The notes under the pieces are model-generated. The model was given only the letters and a program-made list of their open reading frames with translations, ran no database searches and was not told the origin of the DNA. 45,877 bases of DNA from Gammaproteobacteria bacterium (GTDB taxonomy: Bacteria; Pseudomonadota; Gammaproteobacteria; Thiohalomonadales; Thiohalomonadaceae). Where the stretch lies: contig JAPHSX010000025.1 in assembly GCA_026196575.1 (NCBI GenBank), positions 1 to 45,877 of the forward strand, written 5' to 3'. The position numbers and the translations under genes were made by a program. Of this stretch, positions 9,221-18,440 are shown piece by piece (position 1 is the stretch's first letter; every line of letters begins with the position of its first letter).

Positions 9221-9963
9221 TCCGCACCATCGCCGCGCGCGAGTTGCGCAGCCTCTTTCTCTCGCCGCTCGCCTGGTCGATCCTCGGGGTGGTGCTGTTC
9301 ATCCTCGCCTACCTCTTCCTCGGCCAGCTCGACACCTACATCAGCTACCAGGCGCGGATCGCGATGATGGATAACCCGCCGGGGGTGACCGAGGTGATCG
9401 TCGCCCCCCTCTTCTCCAGCGCCACCATCATTCTGCTGCTGGTGATCCCGCTTATCACCATGCGCCTGGTAAGCGAGGAGCGGCGCGCCCGCACCCTGCC
9501 GCTGCTCCTCTCCGCCCCGGTCTCGATGAGCGAGATCATCCTGGGCAAATACCTCGGCATCCTCGGCTTCCTGGGCATCATGCTGGGACTCATCACCCTG
9601 ATGCCGCTCTCGCTGCTGATGCTGGGTACCCTCGACTTTGGCCTGCTCGCCTCCAACCTGCTGGGGCTAGGGCTGATGCTCGGCGCCTTCGCCGCGGCGG
9701 GGCTCTTCATGTCGACCCTCACCGCCCAGCCGACAGTGGCGGCGGTGACCAGTTTCGGCCTGCTGCTGCTGCTCTGGATCATCAACTGGGCGGGTGCGGG
9801 GGCGGGGCAGAGCGTCCTCGCCTACCTCTCCTTGCAGGGCCACTACGAGGCGCTGCTCAAGGGGCTCTTCAACAGCTCGGATGTGGTCTATTACCTGCTC
9901 TTCATCCTCACCTTTCTGGTCCTGAGCATCCGCCGCCTGGATGCCGATCGTCTGCAGCATTAA
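9217..9963 (+). CDS. ABC-2 type permease (GldF-like)
   Basis: A 248-residue inner-membrane protein with about six hydrophobic helices, including LAWSILGVVLFILAYLFLG, IILLLVIPLITM, and LLFILTFLVLSIRRL at the end. MIRTIAARELRSLFLSP at 9217 is the typical opening of the GldF/NosY-like permeases. The conserved cytosolic EERRARTLPLLLSAPVS, which touches the ATPase, is present. It overlaps the ATPase gene and precedes the GldG-like gene by 16 bases. It should form the channel of the exporter. Confidence 0.92.
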   Translation: MIRTIAARELRSLFLSPLAWSILGVVLFILAYLFLGQLDTYISYQARIAMMDNPPGVTEVIVAPLFSSATIILLLVIPLITMRLVSEERRARTLPLLLSAPVSMSEIILGKYLGILGFLGIMLGLITLMPLSLLMLGTLDFGLLASNLLGLGLMLGAFAAAGLFMSTLTAQPTVAAVTSFGLLLLLWIINWAGAGAGQSVLAYLSLQGHYEALLKGLFNSSDVVYYLLFILTFLVLSIRRLDADRLQH

Positions 9964-9979
9964 CGGGAAGCATTAACCG

Positions 9980-11344
9980 ATGGAAGTCAGTACACAATCG
10001 CGCCGCGCGCTACGGTTCCAGAGCTGGGCATTCGTGGTGCTCTTTCTCACCGTCATCGGCCTCCTTGCCTGGCTCAGCACCCGCTACAATATGGAGGCCG
10101 ACTGGACCGCCAGCGGGCGCCACACCCTCTCCGCCGCCAGCACGGCGTTGCTCAAGCAGCTGGATGGGCCGGTCACCCTCACCTCCTTCAGCCGCGAGGA
10201 TGACCTCTCCGGCCTGCGCAAGCGCACCCAGGAGCTGGTGGCACGCTACCGGCGGGTGAAGCCGGAGATCACCCTCAACTTCGTCGACCCCGACCTGGAG
10301 CCGGAGCGGGTGCGTGCCGCCGGCATCACCCTCGATGGTGAGCTGCTGCTGGAGTACGGCGGGCGGCGCGAGAACCTCAAGGCGATCGGTGAGCAGGCAC
10401 TGACCAACGCCCTGCAACGCATGCTGCGCAGCGGCGAGCGGCGCGTGCTCTTTCTTGGCGGCCACGGCGAGCGCAAGATTGACGGCGAGGCCAACCACGA
10501 CCTCGGCCAGTGGGGGCGCGCCCTCACCGAGCAGGGGTTCCGCTTCGCCGCCATCAACCTGAGCGTCGACCCCGCCATCCCCGCCGACACCGCGGTGCTG
10601 GTGCTCGCCAACCCGCAGACAGCACTGCTGCCGGGTGAACTGCAGCTGGTGCAGGAGTATCTGAACAACGGCGGCAACCTGCTCTGGCTCTCCGACCCGC
10701 AGGAGCAGAACAACACCGCCGCCCTGGCCGACCAGCTGGGGATCCACTTCCTCCCCGGCACTCTCGTCGACCCCACCGGGCAGATGCTCGGCATCGAACA
10801 CCCCGCCTTCGTCATCGTCGCCGAGTACCCGGCCCACCCGGTGAGCGAGGCGCTCACCACCCTCACCCTCTTCCCCAAGGCCCACGCCATCGAGCTCATC
10901 GAGGAGAAGGTGGGGTGGCGCACCCTGCCACTACTCAACACCCTGCCGCGCAGCTGGGCCGAGCTTGGCAAACTGGAGGGTTCCATCGCCTTTGACGAGG
11001 GGGTGGAGCGCGCCGGCCCGCTCACCATCGGCATGCTGTTGAGCCGTGACCTGGGTGAAGATGAGAAGCGGAAACAGCAGCGCGTGGCGGTGCTGGGCGA
11101 CGGCGACTTTCTCGCCAACAGCTATCTGGGCAACGGCGCCAACCAGGAGCTAGGCAACCGCCTGCTCAACTGGCTGAGCCACGACGATAGCCACATCACC
11201 ATCGCCCCGCGCACCTCACCCGACAGCCAGCTGGCGATCACCCCGATGCTGTCGATGCTGATCGGCTTTGGCTTCCTACTGGTGATCCCCGGGCTGCTGA
11301 TCGGCAGCGGCCTTCTCATCTGGTGGCGACGGCGGGGAAGATAA
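9980..11344 (+). CDS. GldG-like ABC transporter auxiliary protein
   Basis: A 454-residue membrane-anchored protein of the GldG/ABC_transp_aux family. It has one helix near the N-terminus (about residues 17-35), a large extracytoplasmic domain beginning with the conserved TLSAASTALLKQLDGPV, and a C-terminal helix (LSMLIGFGFLLVIPGLLIGS) followed by WWRRRGR. In Bacteroidetes GldF and GldG pair with GldA in gliding; homologues in non-gliding Gammaproteobacteria have no settled role. The stop overlaps the start of the next gene (TAATG), marking a single operon. Confidence 0.88.
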   Translation: MEVSTQSRRALRFQSWAFVVLFLTVIGLLAWLSTRYNMEADWTASGRHTLSAASTALLKQLDGPVTLTSFSREDDLSGLRKRTQELVARYRRVKPEITLNFVDPDLEPERVRAAGITLDGELLLEYGGRRENLKAIGEQALTNALQRMLRSGERRVLFLGGHGERKIDGEANHDLGQWGRALTEQGFRFAAINLSVDPAIPADTAVLVLANPQTALLPGELQLVQEYLNNGGNLLWLSDPQEQNNTAALADQLGIHFLPGTLVDPTGQMLGIEHPAFVIVAEYPAHPVSEALTTLTLFPKAHAIELIEEKVGWRTLPLLNTLPRSWAELGKLEGSIAFDEGVERAGPLTIGMLLSRDLGEDEKRKQQRVAVLGDGDFLANSYLGNGANQELGNRLLNWLSHDDSHITIAPRTSPDSQLAITPMLSMLIGFGFLLVIPGLLIGSGLLIWWRRRGR

Positions 11345-12243
11345 TGAACCAGCGCAACCTGCTAAACATCGGCCTGCTCGCCCTCATCGGCTTGCTGCTC
11401 CTGCTGGTGCTCTACGAGCCGGGTATCGAAAAACCGGCGGAACTCCCTCCCCTGCTGTCGCTCGACAAGGGGGCGATCCGGCAGATCGCCATTCGGCGCG
11501 ACGGTCAGCAGGATATCGAGCTGCGGCTGGAGGAAGACGGCCAGTGGTGGATGGTGCAGCCGCTGCGTCACGCCGCCGATCCGTTTCGTATCGACTCGCT
11601 GCTGCGCATCAGCACTATCAAGTTCCTCACCCACTTTGGCGCCTCACCCGACAAACTCGCCGCCTACCAGCTGGAGAGTCCGCGCGTCACCCTAACCCTT
11701 AACGGCGCGACCACCATCGCCTTTGGCGGCAGCACGCCGCTCGATCAGCGCCGCTATGTTCTGGTCAACGGCCAGGTACACCTTATCAGCGACACCCTCT
11801 ACTACCATCTCATCGGCTCCTTCCCCACCTTCCTGCGCAAACAGCTGCTGGACGAGGGGGTAAGCATTGAGGCGATCACCCTGCCGGAACTAAACGTGGC
11901 GTGGCAGGAGGGTGGTTGGCGGCTCGAACCGCGGCCGAAGGGCTTCTCCGCCGATCAGGTAACCCGACTTATCGACAACTGGAAACTTGCCTCGGCGCTG
12001 GAGATCAGGCCTTACGACGGCAGCGAGGGGAAGGTGGTTTCAATCAAAATTAGTGGCCACGAACGGCCCATTGAGTTTTTGCTCACCGCACAGGAACCCG
12101 ACCTCATCCTCGCCCATCCGGAGAAGGGCGTGCAATACCACTTCGACAGCTCCAGCGTGAATAACCTGTTGCAGCTCCCCAACATGGGAGCGGCTGCCGG
12201 AGAGCCCGAAACCCTGGATAATGGCGATCCACACAACCACTAG
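11344..12243 (+). CDS. DUF4340 domain protein
   Basis: A 299-residue protein with one N-terminal helix (NIGLLALIGLLLLLVLYEPG) and a long extracytoplasmic part. Repeated beta-rich segments such as RQIAIRRDGQQDIELRLEE and the ESPRVTLTLNGATTIAFGG stretch are typical of DUF4340, the usual fourth gene beside GldG-like proteins. The start at 11344 shares bases with the GldG-like stop. Its function is unknown; the linkage suggests a part of, or helper for, the exporter on the outer face of the membrane. Confidence 0.85.
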   Translation: MNQRNLLNIGLLALIGLLLLLVLYEPGIEKPAELPPLLSLDKGAIRQIAIRRDGQQDIELRLEEDGQWWMVQPLRHAADPFRIDSLLRISTIKFLTHFGASPDKLAAYQLESPRVTLTLNGATTIAFGGSTPLDQRRYVLVNGQVHLISDTLYYHLIGSFPTFLRKQLLDEGVSIEAITLPELNVAWQEGGWRLEPRPKGFSADQVTRLIDNWKLASALEIRPYDGSEGKVVSIKISGHERPIEFLLTAQEPDLILAHPEKGVQYHFDSSSVNNLLQLPNMGAAAGEPETLDNGDPHNH

Positions 12244-12249
12244 GACACC

Positions 12250-12305
12250 TGTGGGAGCGGCATCCTTGCCGCGACGAGCATTCGGCCCGGGGACGGGCCT
12301 CCCAC
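12250..12305. repeat. REP-like structured repeat, copy 2
   Basis: The outer stem GTGGGAG/CTCCCAC (12251-12257 with 12299-12305) encloses GCGGCA/TGCCGC and GGCCCG/CGGGCC hairpins. It begins seven bases after the DUF4340 stop and ends 14 bases before mutM. It could end or stabilise the ABC operon transcript. Confidence 0.78.
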
Positions 12306-12319
12306 ACCAGTAGTAACGT

Positions 12320-13135
12320 ATGCCTGAACTCCCCGAGGTAGAAACCACCCGACGCGGCATCTCGCCGCACGTCAAAGGCCAAACCGTCCGCGATGTGATT
12401 GTGCGCCATCAGCAACTGCGCTGGCCGGTGCCGCGCGGGTTAAAGAAAACCCTGCAAGGGCAGCGTATCAACAGCGTCTCACGCCGCGCCAAATACCTAC
12501 TGCTCGGCTTCGACCACGGCACCCTCATCCTGCATCTTGGGATGTCGGGGAGCCTGCGCATTATTGAAGAAGGTTTGGTCGCCGGGAAACACGACCACCT
12601 CGACATCCTCCTGGAGAGCGGCAAGGCGCTACGCCTCACCGACCCGCGCCGCTTTGGCGCCGTGCTATGGACACAAGACGATCCGAATGAACACGCACTA
12701 CTCGCCCATCTTGGCCCCGAGCCACTCAGCGACGCCTTCACCCATGACACCCTCTTCCCGCGCTCGCGCGGGCGCAAGGGCCCGATCAAGCCATTCATCA
12801 TGGAGGGCAGGGTGGTGGTGGGGGTCGGCAACATCTACGCCAGCGAGGCGCTGTTCCTCGCCGGCATCAATCCCAAGACTGTCGCCGGCAAGGTGAGCCG
12901 GGCGCGCTACGACAAGCTCGCCGCCGCCATCAAACAGGTGCTTGCCGCCGCCATCGCCCAGGGGGGCACCACGCTGCGCGACTTTGTCGGCGGCGACGGC
13001 AAACCGGGCTACTTCGCCCAGCAGCTGAACGTCTACGGACGGGAGGGGGAGGCATGCCACACCTGCGGCACCCCCATCAAACAGATCACCCAGGGGCAGC
13101 GCAGCAGCTACTACTGCCCCCGATGCCAGCATTAA
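12320..13135 (+). CDS. mutM: Formamidopyrimidine-DNA glycosylase
   Basis: A base-excision repair enzyme that removes 8-oxoguanine and formamidopyrimidines and nicks abasic sites. At 271 residues it is the family length. MPELPEVET gives the catalytic Pro2 and Glu3 after methionine removal. [11 protein letters not shown] and the C-terminal zinc finger [10 protein letters not shown]...YYCPRC are complete, as is the beta-hairpin lysine region. Its place downstream of rpmBG is ancestral, with the hydantoinase A-type gene and the ABC cassette inserted between. An 8-bp inverted repeat CCGATGCC/GGCATCGG spans its stop codon but lacks a T tract. Confidence 0.97.
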   Translation: MPELPEVETTRRGISPHVKGQTVRDVIVRHQQLRWPVPRGLKKTLQGQRINSVSRRAKYLLLGFDHGTLILHLGMSGSLRIIEEGLVAGKHDHLDILLESGKALRLTDPRRFGAVLWTQDDPNEHALLAHLGPEPLSDAFTHDTLFPRSRGRKGPIKPFIMEGRVVVGVGNIYASEALFLAGINPKTVAGKVSRARYDKLAAAIKQVLAAAIAQGGTTLRDFVGGDGKPGYFAQQLNVYGREGEACHTCGTPIKQITQGQRSSYYCPRCQH

Positions 13136-13209
13136 CCTGTGTCAAGTGAGAGCGCCGGCATCGGTGTTACTATCCCTCGCTCGCCACCCTGCCCACAAGA
13201 GATCGACCG

Positions 13210-13611
13210 ATGAAGACGCTGCGCCTGCTCACCCTCCCCGCCCTGGTTTTCCTGCTGGCGGCCTGCTCTCCCCACCCTGGCGCCGGCAACTGGCAGGAGA
13301 GCGGCGAGGCCGAGCCGCAATTTATCACCGAGTTCACCCGTCTGGAGGTGAGTTATGAGGGACGGACCGACATCTTCAACCAGGAGAGGGCGCAGCGGGC
13401 GGCGGCGGGTGAAACCAACGGCGCCATCCGTCGCTGTTTCTGGCATGGGGTGGATGCGCAAACCATCGCGCTGAGCTGCGTACAGGCCGACGATACCGAT
13501 ATTGAGGAGAGTTACCAGCTGCGCGTAGACGGCGACAACACCACGGCCGAGTTGATCCAGGGAGAGACGGTGGTAGGACGCTTTGTGCGCGACCTGCCGA
13601 CCGCAAGGTAG
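13210..13611 (+). CDS. Small putative lipoprotein, unknown function
   Basis: A 133-residue protein that I do not recognise. The first 19 residues form a lipoprotein signal: a basic start MKTLRLL, a hydrophobic core, and the lipobox LLAAC with Cys19 as the lipid attachment site. The mature part is polar and rich in acidic residues, with two further cysteines (RRCFWHG and LSCVQ) that could form a disulfide. The residue after the lipid cysteine is serine, so outer-membrane sorting is likely. It ends 36 bases from the convergent mutarotase gene and shows no operon partner. Confidence 0.75.
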   Translation: MKTLRLLTLPALVFLLAACSPHPGAGNWQESGEAEPQFITEFTRLEVSYEGRTDIFNQERAQRAAAGETNGAIRRCFWHGVDAQTIALSCVQADDTDIEESYQLRVDGDNTTAELIQGETVVGRFVRDLPTAR

Positions 13612-13647
13612 CAACGATACCCGGGCTGGCAGGCGGCCGAAATTCCG

Positions 13648-14553
13648 CTACAACGCCTCGATGGCGTAGGTGGCGCTCAACCGGTGCTGCGCGCCGGGGG
13701 CGATGGTGACCGTATCCTCGGCGGCGTTGGCGGTCTCGACACAGAGCATGTTGAGATAGCCTTCCGGCCCCAGATCCCCCATCTGTGCCCCCTTTTCCGC
13801 CCACGGCGTCCAGACCACGGTGGAACGGCTGCCACTGGCGCGAATCACGATACGCCGCTGCATGGCGGGGTCGCGGATCTCGCACTGGGACGGGGTATCG
13901 AGGTAGATGCGATCCACCTCGCCGCTGAAACTGACCGTCCCCTCCTGGGTAACCCGCGCAAAGGCGTTGACCTTGTCCAGATAGTCGCACCCCTGTAGCC
14001 CGTTCACCGTCACCCGACGCAGGTCTCCCACCTGGAAGTAGGTGTGCAGCGCCTCGCCGATCAGCAGCGCCTCGCTGCCGAGGTTGGTGGTAACCAGTTC
14101 GTGGCGCAGGGTTTTGCCGACGGTAATGATGTTGCGCACCGCACAGGGGTACGGCCACTGGCTACGAGTGAGCGACGAGGGGATGAGTTCAAACTCCAGG
14201 CGGGTCTCGCCGCCCGACAGCGCATCGACCTGATTGAGGCGCCACGGCACGGTGCGGGCAAAGCCGTGGGCCGGGAACCCCTTCTCACTCTCGTGTGGCC
14301 CGAACCAGGGCCAGCAGACCGGCACCCCGCCGCGAATCGATTTGCCCTCCGCCAGCTTCGCCTCCGGGCTGAGCCAGATCAGCGGCTGCGCCCCCGTGGG
14401 CTGGAAGCTCATCAGGTGCGCCCCCTGCATGGCGATGGTGGCGCCGGCGTGGGCGTTGCGCACCGTCGCCACCACAAAGCCGTTGGGCAGTTCGCTAAAA
14501 GAGAGGACGCCGTCGAGGCCGAAGCGTTGATTGAGATCTACCGCTGTTGTCAT
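13648..14553 (-). CDS. D-hexose-6-phosphate mutarotase (YeaD-like)
   Basis: A 301-residue aldose 1-epimerase superfamily enzyme expected to interconvert anomers of hexose 6-phosphates. The core motif GGVPVCWPWFGPH and the catalytic histidine motif FPAHGFAR are present. A second histidine lies in EALHTYF, and the general-base glutamate sits in MLCVETANA near the C-terminus. The length fits the YeaD group rather than the larger GalM group. It lies upstream of the ParA-like gene's 3' end on the same strand, with 54 bases between; no functional link is evident. Confidence 0.9.
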   Translation of the reverse strand: MTTAVDLNQRFGLDGVLSFSELPNGFVVATVRNAHAGATIAMQGAHLMSFQPTGAQPLIWLSPEAKLAEGKSIRGGVPVCWPWFGPHESEKGFPAHGFARTVPWRLNQVDALSGGETRLEFELIPSSLTRSQWPYPCAVRNIITVGKTLRHELVTTNLGSEALLIGEALHTYFQVGDLRRVTVNGLQGCDYLDKVNAFARVTQEGTVSFSGEVDRIYLDTPSQCEIRDPAMQRRIVIRASGSRSTVVWTPWAEKGAQMGDLGPEGYLNMLCVETANAAEDTVTIAPGAQHRLSATYAIEAL

Positions 14554-14607
14554 AAGTGAGTTCCTGTTGATTGGGTTATCTTACTGTCGGCTAGGGTCAG
14601 ACACCGC

Positions 14608-15255
14608 TCAGGAGGCCTTTCGCGGCATACTGTCGCGACTCGCCAGCCACGCCAAAATGGGCTGCCACTGTTCAACATCGTGCCTGGCCAGCGAGGGGGG
14701 CAGCTCAAAGACCCCCATCCCTTTTTCCGCGGCACGGATATAGTTCTGGCTATCACGCAGCGAGGTGAGAAAGGGGATCTCCAGGCTGGCGAGAAAGCGC
14801 TCCAGAGAGCGATAGACGAGCGTATGCTCACGCACCCGGTTGGCGACCACCGCAACGCGGGTACGCTCGGCCGAGACCCTCCCCAGCAACAGCAGCTCCT
14901 CGATAAACCGTGCGGTGGCACGCATATCCATCGGCGAGGGGAGTACCGGGATAATCAGCGACTGCGCCAGCTTGACATACGGTTTCAACGCCTTGCCATG
15001 CACACCGGCCGGGGGGTCCATAATCAGGTAGCCACTCCCGTGCGGCAGCAGCAGCTCTCCCCCCTTGGCCTTGCAGGCCCCGATGCGCGCCAACGATTCG
15101 GGGCGCGCCGCCAGCCAGTCCAGACTGCTCGACTGGGCATCGAAATCCACCAGACTCACCCGCTCACCCGCCGTGGCGTAGTAACTGGCCAGATTGGTCG
15201 CCAGCGTGCTCTTTCCACACCCCCCCTTGGAGTTGAGTACCATCACCCTGCGCAC
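14608..15255 (-). CDS. ParA/MinD family ATPase
   Basis: A 215-residue ParA-like ATPase. The deviant Walker A is KGGCGKST, followed by TNLASYYA, then LVDFDAQSSSLDW and MDPPAG. The GTG start at 15255 (VRRVMVLNSKGG) is chosen for the AGGGGAGG nine bases upstream. The gene has no ParB partner or parS-like site in this window, so it is an orphan. It lies 56 bases after hemY on the same strand and may be transcribed with the heme genes. Orphan ParA proteins position cell structures such as chemoreceptor arrays or pili; which one applies here is not shown. Confidence 0.88.
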   Translation of the reverse strand: MRRVMVLNSKGGCGKSTLATNLASYYATAGERVSLVDFDAQSSSLDWLAARPESLARIGACKAKGGELLLPHGSGYLIMDPPAGVHGKALKPYVKLAQSLIIPVLPSPMDMRATARFIEELLLLGRVSAERTRVAVVANRVREHTLVYRSLERFLASLEIPFLTSLRDSQNYIRAAEKGMGVFELPPSLARHDVEQWQPILAWLASRDSMPRKAS

Positions 15256-15311
15256 CTGTTTCACCCTCCCCTGTATACGATTATCCCGCGTCCCTGAGTG
15301 TTGCCTTCCCC

Positions 15312-16544
15312 CTAGCCGTGGTGGTGGAGGCGATCCCCATCGGCGGGGATGATCACCGGGGTACACGCCTCGCCAGCGGCCAGTTGCAGCCCCTTGCGAA
15401 AGCACTCCGCCGCCCGCCCCGGCTCACCCGTCTGCTCCAGCAGCTGCCCCAGTTCGCAGTAACTCTCGGCGCGCGGCTCAAAACCGATACTCGCCTCCAG
15501 ATAGCTGCGCCCCTTGCCCCAGAGCTTGTTGGCAAAGCAGAGGCGGGCCAGCGCCAGCAGCTGCTCCGGGTGCTGCCCATACTCGGTGAGCCACCTCTCG
15601 GCCAGTGTCAGTTGGCGTGCCGGCTCCTCCCCCTGTACCTGCCCGTAGAGACGGATCAGGGTGGGGTCCCAGCGATTTTTCAGATAGTCGCGCAGCTGCT
15701 TTTCGGCCTCGCCGTGAGCACCCAGTTTTATCAGGCGCAAGACGTAGTCATGGCGCAACGTTGCCGTCTCGCGCAGTGCCTTGGGGATCTCGTCCCAGCA
15801 GCGGTGCAGGGCATCGGGACGCTCACCGGCCAACTGCAGACGCTTGCTGTGAACACGGTGGCTGAGGGCCGCAGCCTCCTCCTGACTCAACAGATTCTGG
15901 CGCGTCAGCTCCGGGATCAACTCCAGCAGATCATCCCAACTTTCCAGGCGTTCGTAGATCTTGCGCAGCAGATGCAGAACATAGGCATGCTTGGGGGCAA
16001 TGGTGCGCAGATGGCGCAGGGTGGCCAGCGCCTGCTCGGCCTGATCAGCGGAGAGCTGCACCTCGGCCTGGGTCAGACCCACTGCCAGTTCGGCATCGGG
16101 CATGCTCTGGTAGGCCTGTGACAGATAGTCATCACGACGTGCATCGGCCCCCTGTTTCTGTGCCGCCCGCGCCGCCCCCAGGTAATTGAGCAGCGGGGTA
16201 TCGCTGCTGGCGGCGTAGCGGCTGAGAAAGCGTTCGGCGCGCGGCCAGTTCCCCTCGGCCAGCGCCAGCAGGCCCCGATTGGTAGCACGACGGGCACGCA
16301 GGGCACGCCGTTGGCGGCGCCAGTAGGCGAGCCTACCGGGCAGATGCAGGGTGCCAAAAAGCAGGCGCAGCACAAGGTAGAAGAGGACGAAGCCAATCGC
16401 AATGGCGAGCAGGAAGAGGCTCAGGCTGCTCTCCACCGACCAGCCGCCGTAGCTTAGCAGCAGGTAGCCGGGGTCATGCTGGGCCAGCAGAGTAAAGCCG
16501 ACCGCCGCGGCCAGCACCAGCAGGGCAACGAGCAGCAGCCTCAT
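15312..16544 (-). CDS. hemY: HemY-type heme biosynthesis-associated TPR membrane protein
   Basis: A 410-residue inner-membrane protein with two N-terminal helices (about residues 2-20 and 39-65) and a cytosolic TPR-rich remainder with repeats such as LALARLCFANKLWGKGRSYLE. This is the Gammaproteobacteria HemY, unrelated to protoporphyrinogen oxidase of the same name in Gram-positives. It overlaps hemX by ATGA and ends the hemC-D-X-Y operon. Its exact role in tetrapyrrole synthesis is not settled. Confidence 0.92.
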   Translation of the reverse strand: MRLLLVALLVLAAAVGFTLLAQHDPGYLLLSYGGWSVESSLSLFLLAIAIGFVLFYLVLRLLFGTLHLPGRLAYWRRQRRALRARRATNRGLLALAEGNWPRAERFLSRYAASSDTPLLNYLGAARAAQKQGADARRDDYLSQAYQSMPDAELAVGLTQAEVQLSADQAEQALATLRHLRTIAPKHAYVLHLLRKIYERLESWDDLLELIPELTRQNLLSQEEAAALSHRVHSKRLQLAGERPDALHRCWDEIPKALRETATLRHDYVLRLIKLGAHGEAEKQLRDYLKNRWDPTLIRLYGQVQGEEPARQLTLAERWLTEYGQHPEQLLALARLCFANKLWGKGRSYLEASIGFEPRAESYCELGQLLEQTGEPGRAAECFRKGLQLAAGEACTPVIIPADGDRLHHHG

Positions 16545-17650
16545 GGCTGCGACTCCTCACCCTCTGCCCCATCGGCTGCGGCCGCACCCGCTACCGCAGG
16601 CCGGGCAGCGTGCAGCTGCTGACGCACTCCCTGCAGTGACGGCAGCTCGGGGGCAACGGGGAGTGTGGCCAGCTGCGTCAGGGAGGCCAGCATCTCTACT
16701 ACGGCAGCGGCGCCGGTATCATAGTCGCGGTTCAGCAGCTCCACCGCCTCCTGCAGGCTGGCACTGAAGAGCGGCTGGTTGCGCGTCAGCACCGCCAGCC
16801 GGGCGCTTTGCAGTGCAAGGCGCAGCTCTGCCTGCGAGAGCTGACGCTGCTCGGTGGCCGGTAACGGACGCCCCCCCTCACCGCTGCGCCGGATGGTGAC
16901 CAGCGACCTGAGATCCTGCCACACCAGGCGCCCCCAGTGGCGCAGCCGCTCGCCCAGCGGCGCGGCCTCGTTGGGCACGGTATCAGCAGGTTGGGGCGTG
17001 GTGGTGGCGTGCGCAAGCGGCGTGACAAAGGGTAGCCCCTCCAACATGCCAAGCACTGTGCCAAGGCGAGCGATCACGACAGCGGCGCCGCTCTCCTCCA
17101 GTGCCGTAAGTTGCTCAATCTGTGCCGCGATGTGCGCGGCCACACCGGCGTAGTGACCATTGCCATAGCGCGCCAGCTGTTCGTGTGCCTGGCGCAGGGC
17201 AGCGATGGCGCCGGGGAGGTCATGACTCAGCTGCAGGTGGTGGTCGGCCAGACGCAGCAGGTAGTCGACCTCGGCCAGGCTCCAGTCATGCTGCTGCAAC
17301 GTGAGTTGCTGTCCCAGCGCGGGCAGGCTCCGCTCCAGTACAACCAACCGTTGCTCCACCTCGGCGTGGCGGTGCCCGGCCAGCTGCTCGATACGCTGCC
17401 TCTGCGCCGCCTCACTCTGCTCCACCACCTCCAGCAGCCGTTCGATACCCTGTTGCAGCACCCGACGCTCCTGTTCGGCGCCGAGATACTGTTGCCACAC
17501 ATAGTAACTCCCCCCCCCCGCCGCCAGGGCGAGCACCATTGCCAGAAAGGCGCCGCTGCTGCCGGAGCCTTGCGGCCTGGGGGCGGGCTTTTGTGTCTTT
17601 GCCTTTGGGGATGAATGGCGTGGTGCGGCGGCTGGCGTCTCTTCACTCAT
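16541..17650 (-). CDS. hemX: HemX protein
   Basis: A 369-residue HemX family protein, often annotated as uroporphyrinogen-III methyltransferase but lacking SAM-methyltransferase motifs. The cytosolic N-terminus is rich in Pro, Ala and Lys. One membrane helix follows (FLAMVLALAAGGGSYYVW), then a predicted coiled coil with many Gln and Glu residues and a helical periplasmic domain including EVDYLLRLADHHLQLSHD. It overlaps both hemD (8 bases) and hemY (4 bases), so the operon is tightly coupled. Confidence 0.93.
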   Translation of the reverse strand: MSEETPAAAPRHSSPKAKTQKPAPRPQGSGSSGAFLAMVLALAAGGGSYYVWQQYLGAEQERRVLQQGIERLLEVVEQSEAAQRQRIEQLAGHRHAEVEQRLVVLERSLPALGQQLTLQQHDWSLAEVDYLLRLADHHLQLSHDLPGAIAALRQAHEQLARYGNGHYAGVAAHIAAQIEQLTALEESGAAVVIARLGTVLGMLEGLPFVTPLAHATTTPQPADTVPNEAAPLGERLRHWGRLVWQDLRSLVTIRRSGEGGRPLPATEQRQLSQAELRLALQSARLAVLTRNQPLFSASLQEAVELLNRDYDTGAAAVVEMLASLTQLATLPVAPELPSLQGVRQQLHAARPAVAGAAAADGAEGEESQP

Positions 17651-18440
17651 GGCTCTTTTCCAGTTCGATTACGGGGCGTTGTGCCCACTCGATTAGCGTG
17701 GCGACGATTGCCGCATCCCCCGCCAGCGGGGTGACGAGAACCTCGCGGCGAAAACCTAGCTGGCGCGCCCGTTGCGCAGCACGTTCACTCACCACCACCA
17801 GCGGTTTCTCATAGAGGGTGTCGCGTAGCGCCTGCGGGGTCAGCGTCACCAGATTGCCGAGCGCCTCGCCGCTGGTGAGGGTAATGATATCCGTGCGCTT
17901 CAGCCACTGCGTATCGGCGGGTGGAGGTGGTGGCGCGCGCCGGTAAACCTCGGCATAGTCGACCCGCGCACCGCGCTGGCGCAGCGTCTCGGCCAGCAGC
18001 TCGCGTCCCCCGCTGCCGCGGATGATGAGAATCCGCTTGCCGCTGACGTGTTGCAGCGGCTCAAGTTGCAGCAGTGCCTCGCTGTCGTAGCTCTCCCTGG
18101 GCACCAGGTCGGGGCGACGGCCACTTTGTTGACAGAGGGCGTTGGCGCTCCCCTTGCCGACGGTGGCGAGCAGCAGCGAGTCGAGCAGGCCGCCACTGCG
18201 CCGAATCGCGTCGAGGCCGAAGGTGACGGCATTGGGGCTGACAAAGATGGCGATCTGGTAGTCGCTGAGGTGGGCCAGGCGCTGGCGCAGCGCCGGGTCA
18301 TCGCCGTTGTCGTGGATGACGAGCGCCGGCAGGCGTAGCGGCTCTCCCCCCGCCGCCTCAATCAGACGGCAGAGCGGTGCGGCCTGATGGGCAGGCCGGG
18401 TAACGAGTATGGTGAGTCCGCTTAACTCAGTTTTGGGCAT
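17643..18440 (-). CDS. hemD: Uroporphyrinogen-III synthase
   Basis: This enzyme cyclises hydroxymethylbilane to uroporphyrinogen III. I take the ATG at 18440 ([16 protein letters not shown]) as the start because the family normally begins with a short strand ILVTRP; it overlaps the end of hemC by 14 bases. The 265-residue product has the typical low conservation, with [23 protein letters not shown] and [10 protein letters not shown] matching family blocks. It is in the standard hemC-hemD-hemX-hemY order. Confidence 0.94.
   Translation of the reverse strand: MPKTELSGLTILVTRPAHQAAPLCRLIEAAGGEPLRLPALVIHDNGDDPALRQRLAHLSDYQIAIFVSPNAVTFGLDAIRRSGGLLDSLLLATVGKGSANALCQQSGRRPDLVPRESYDSEALLQLEPLQHVSGKRILIIRGSGGRELLAETLRQRGARVDYAEVYRRAPPPPPADTQWLKRTDIITLTSGEALGNLVTLTPQALRDTLYEKPLVVVSERAAQRARQLGFRREVLVTPLAGDAAIVATLIEWAQRPVIELEKSHE

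Noticed and set aside
13120-13164. 8-bp inverted repeat CCGATGCC/GGCATCGG across the mutM stop as a terminator
   Set aside because: The loop is 29 bases and there is no T run; chance in high-G+C sequence is likely.
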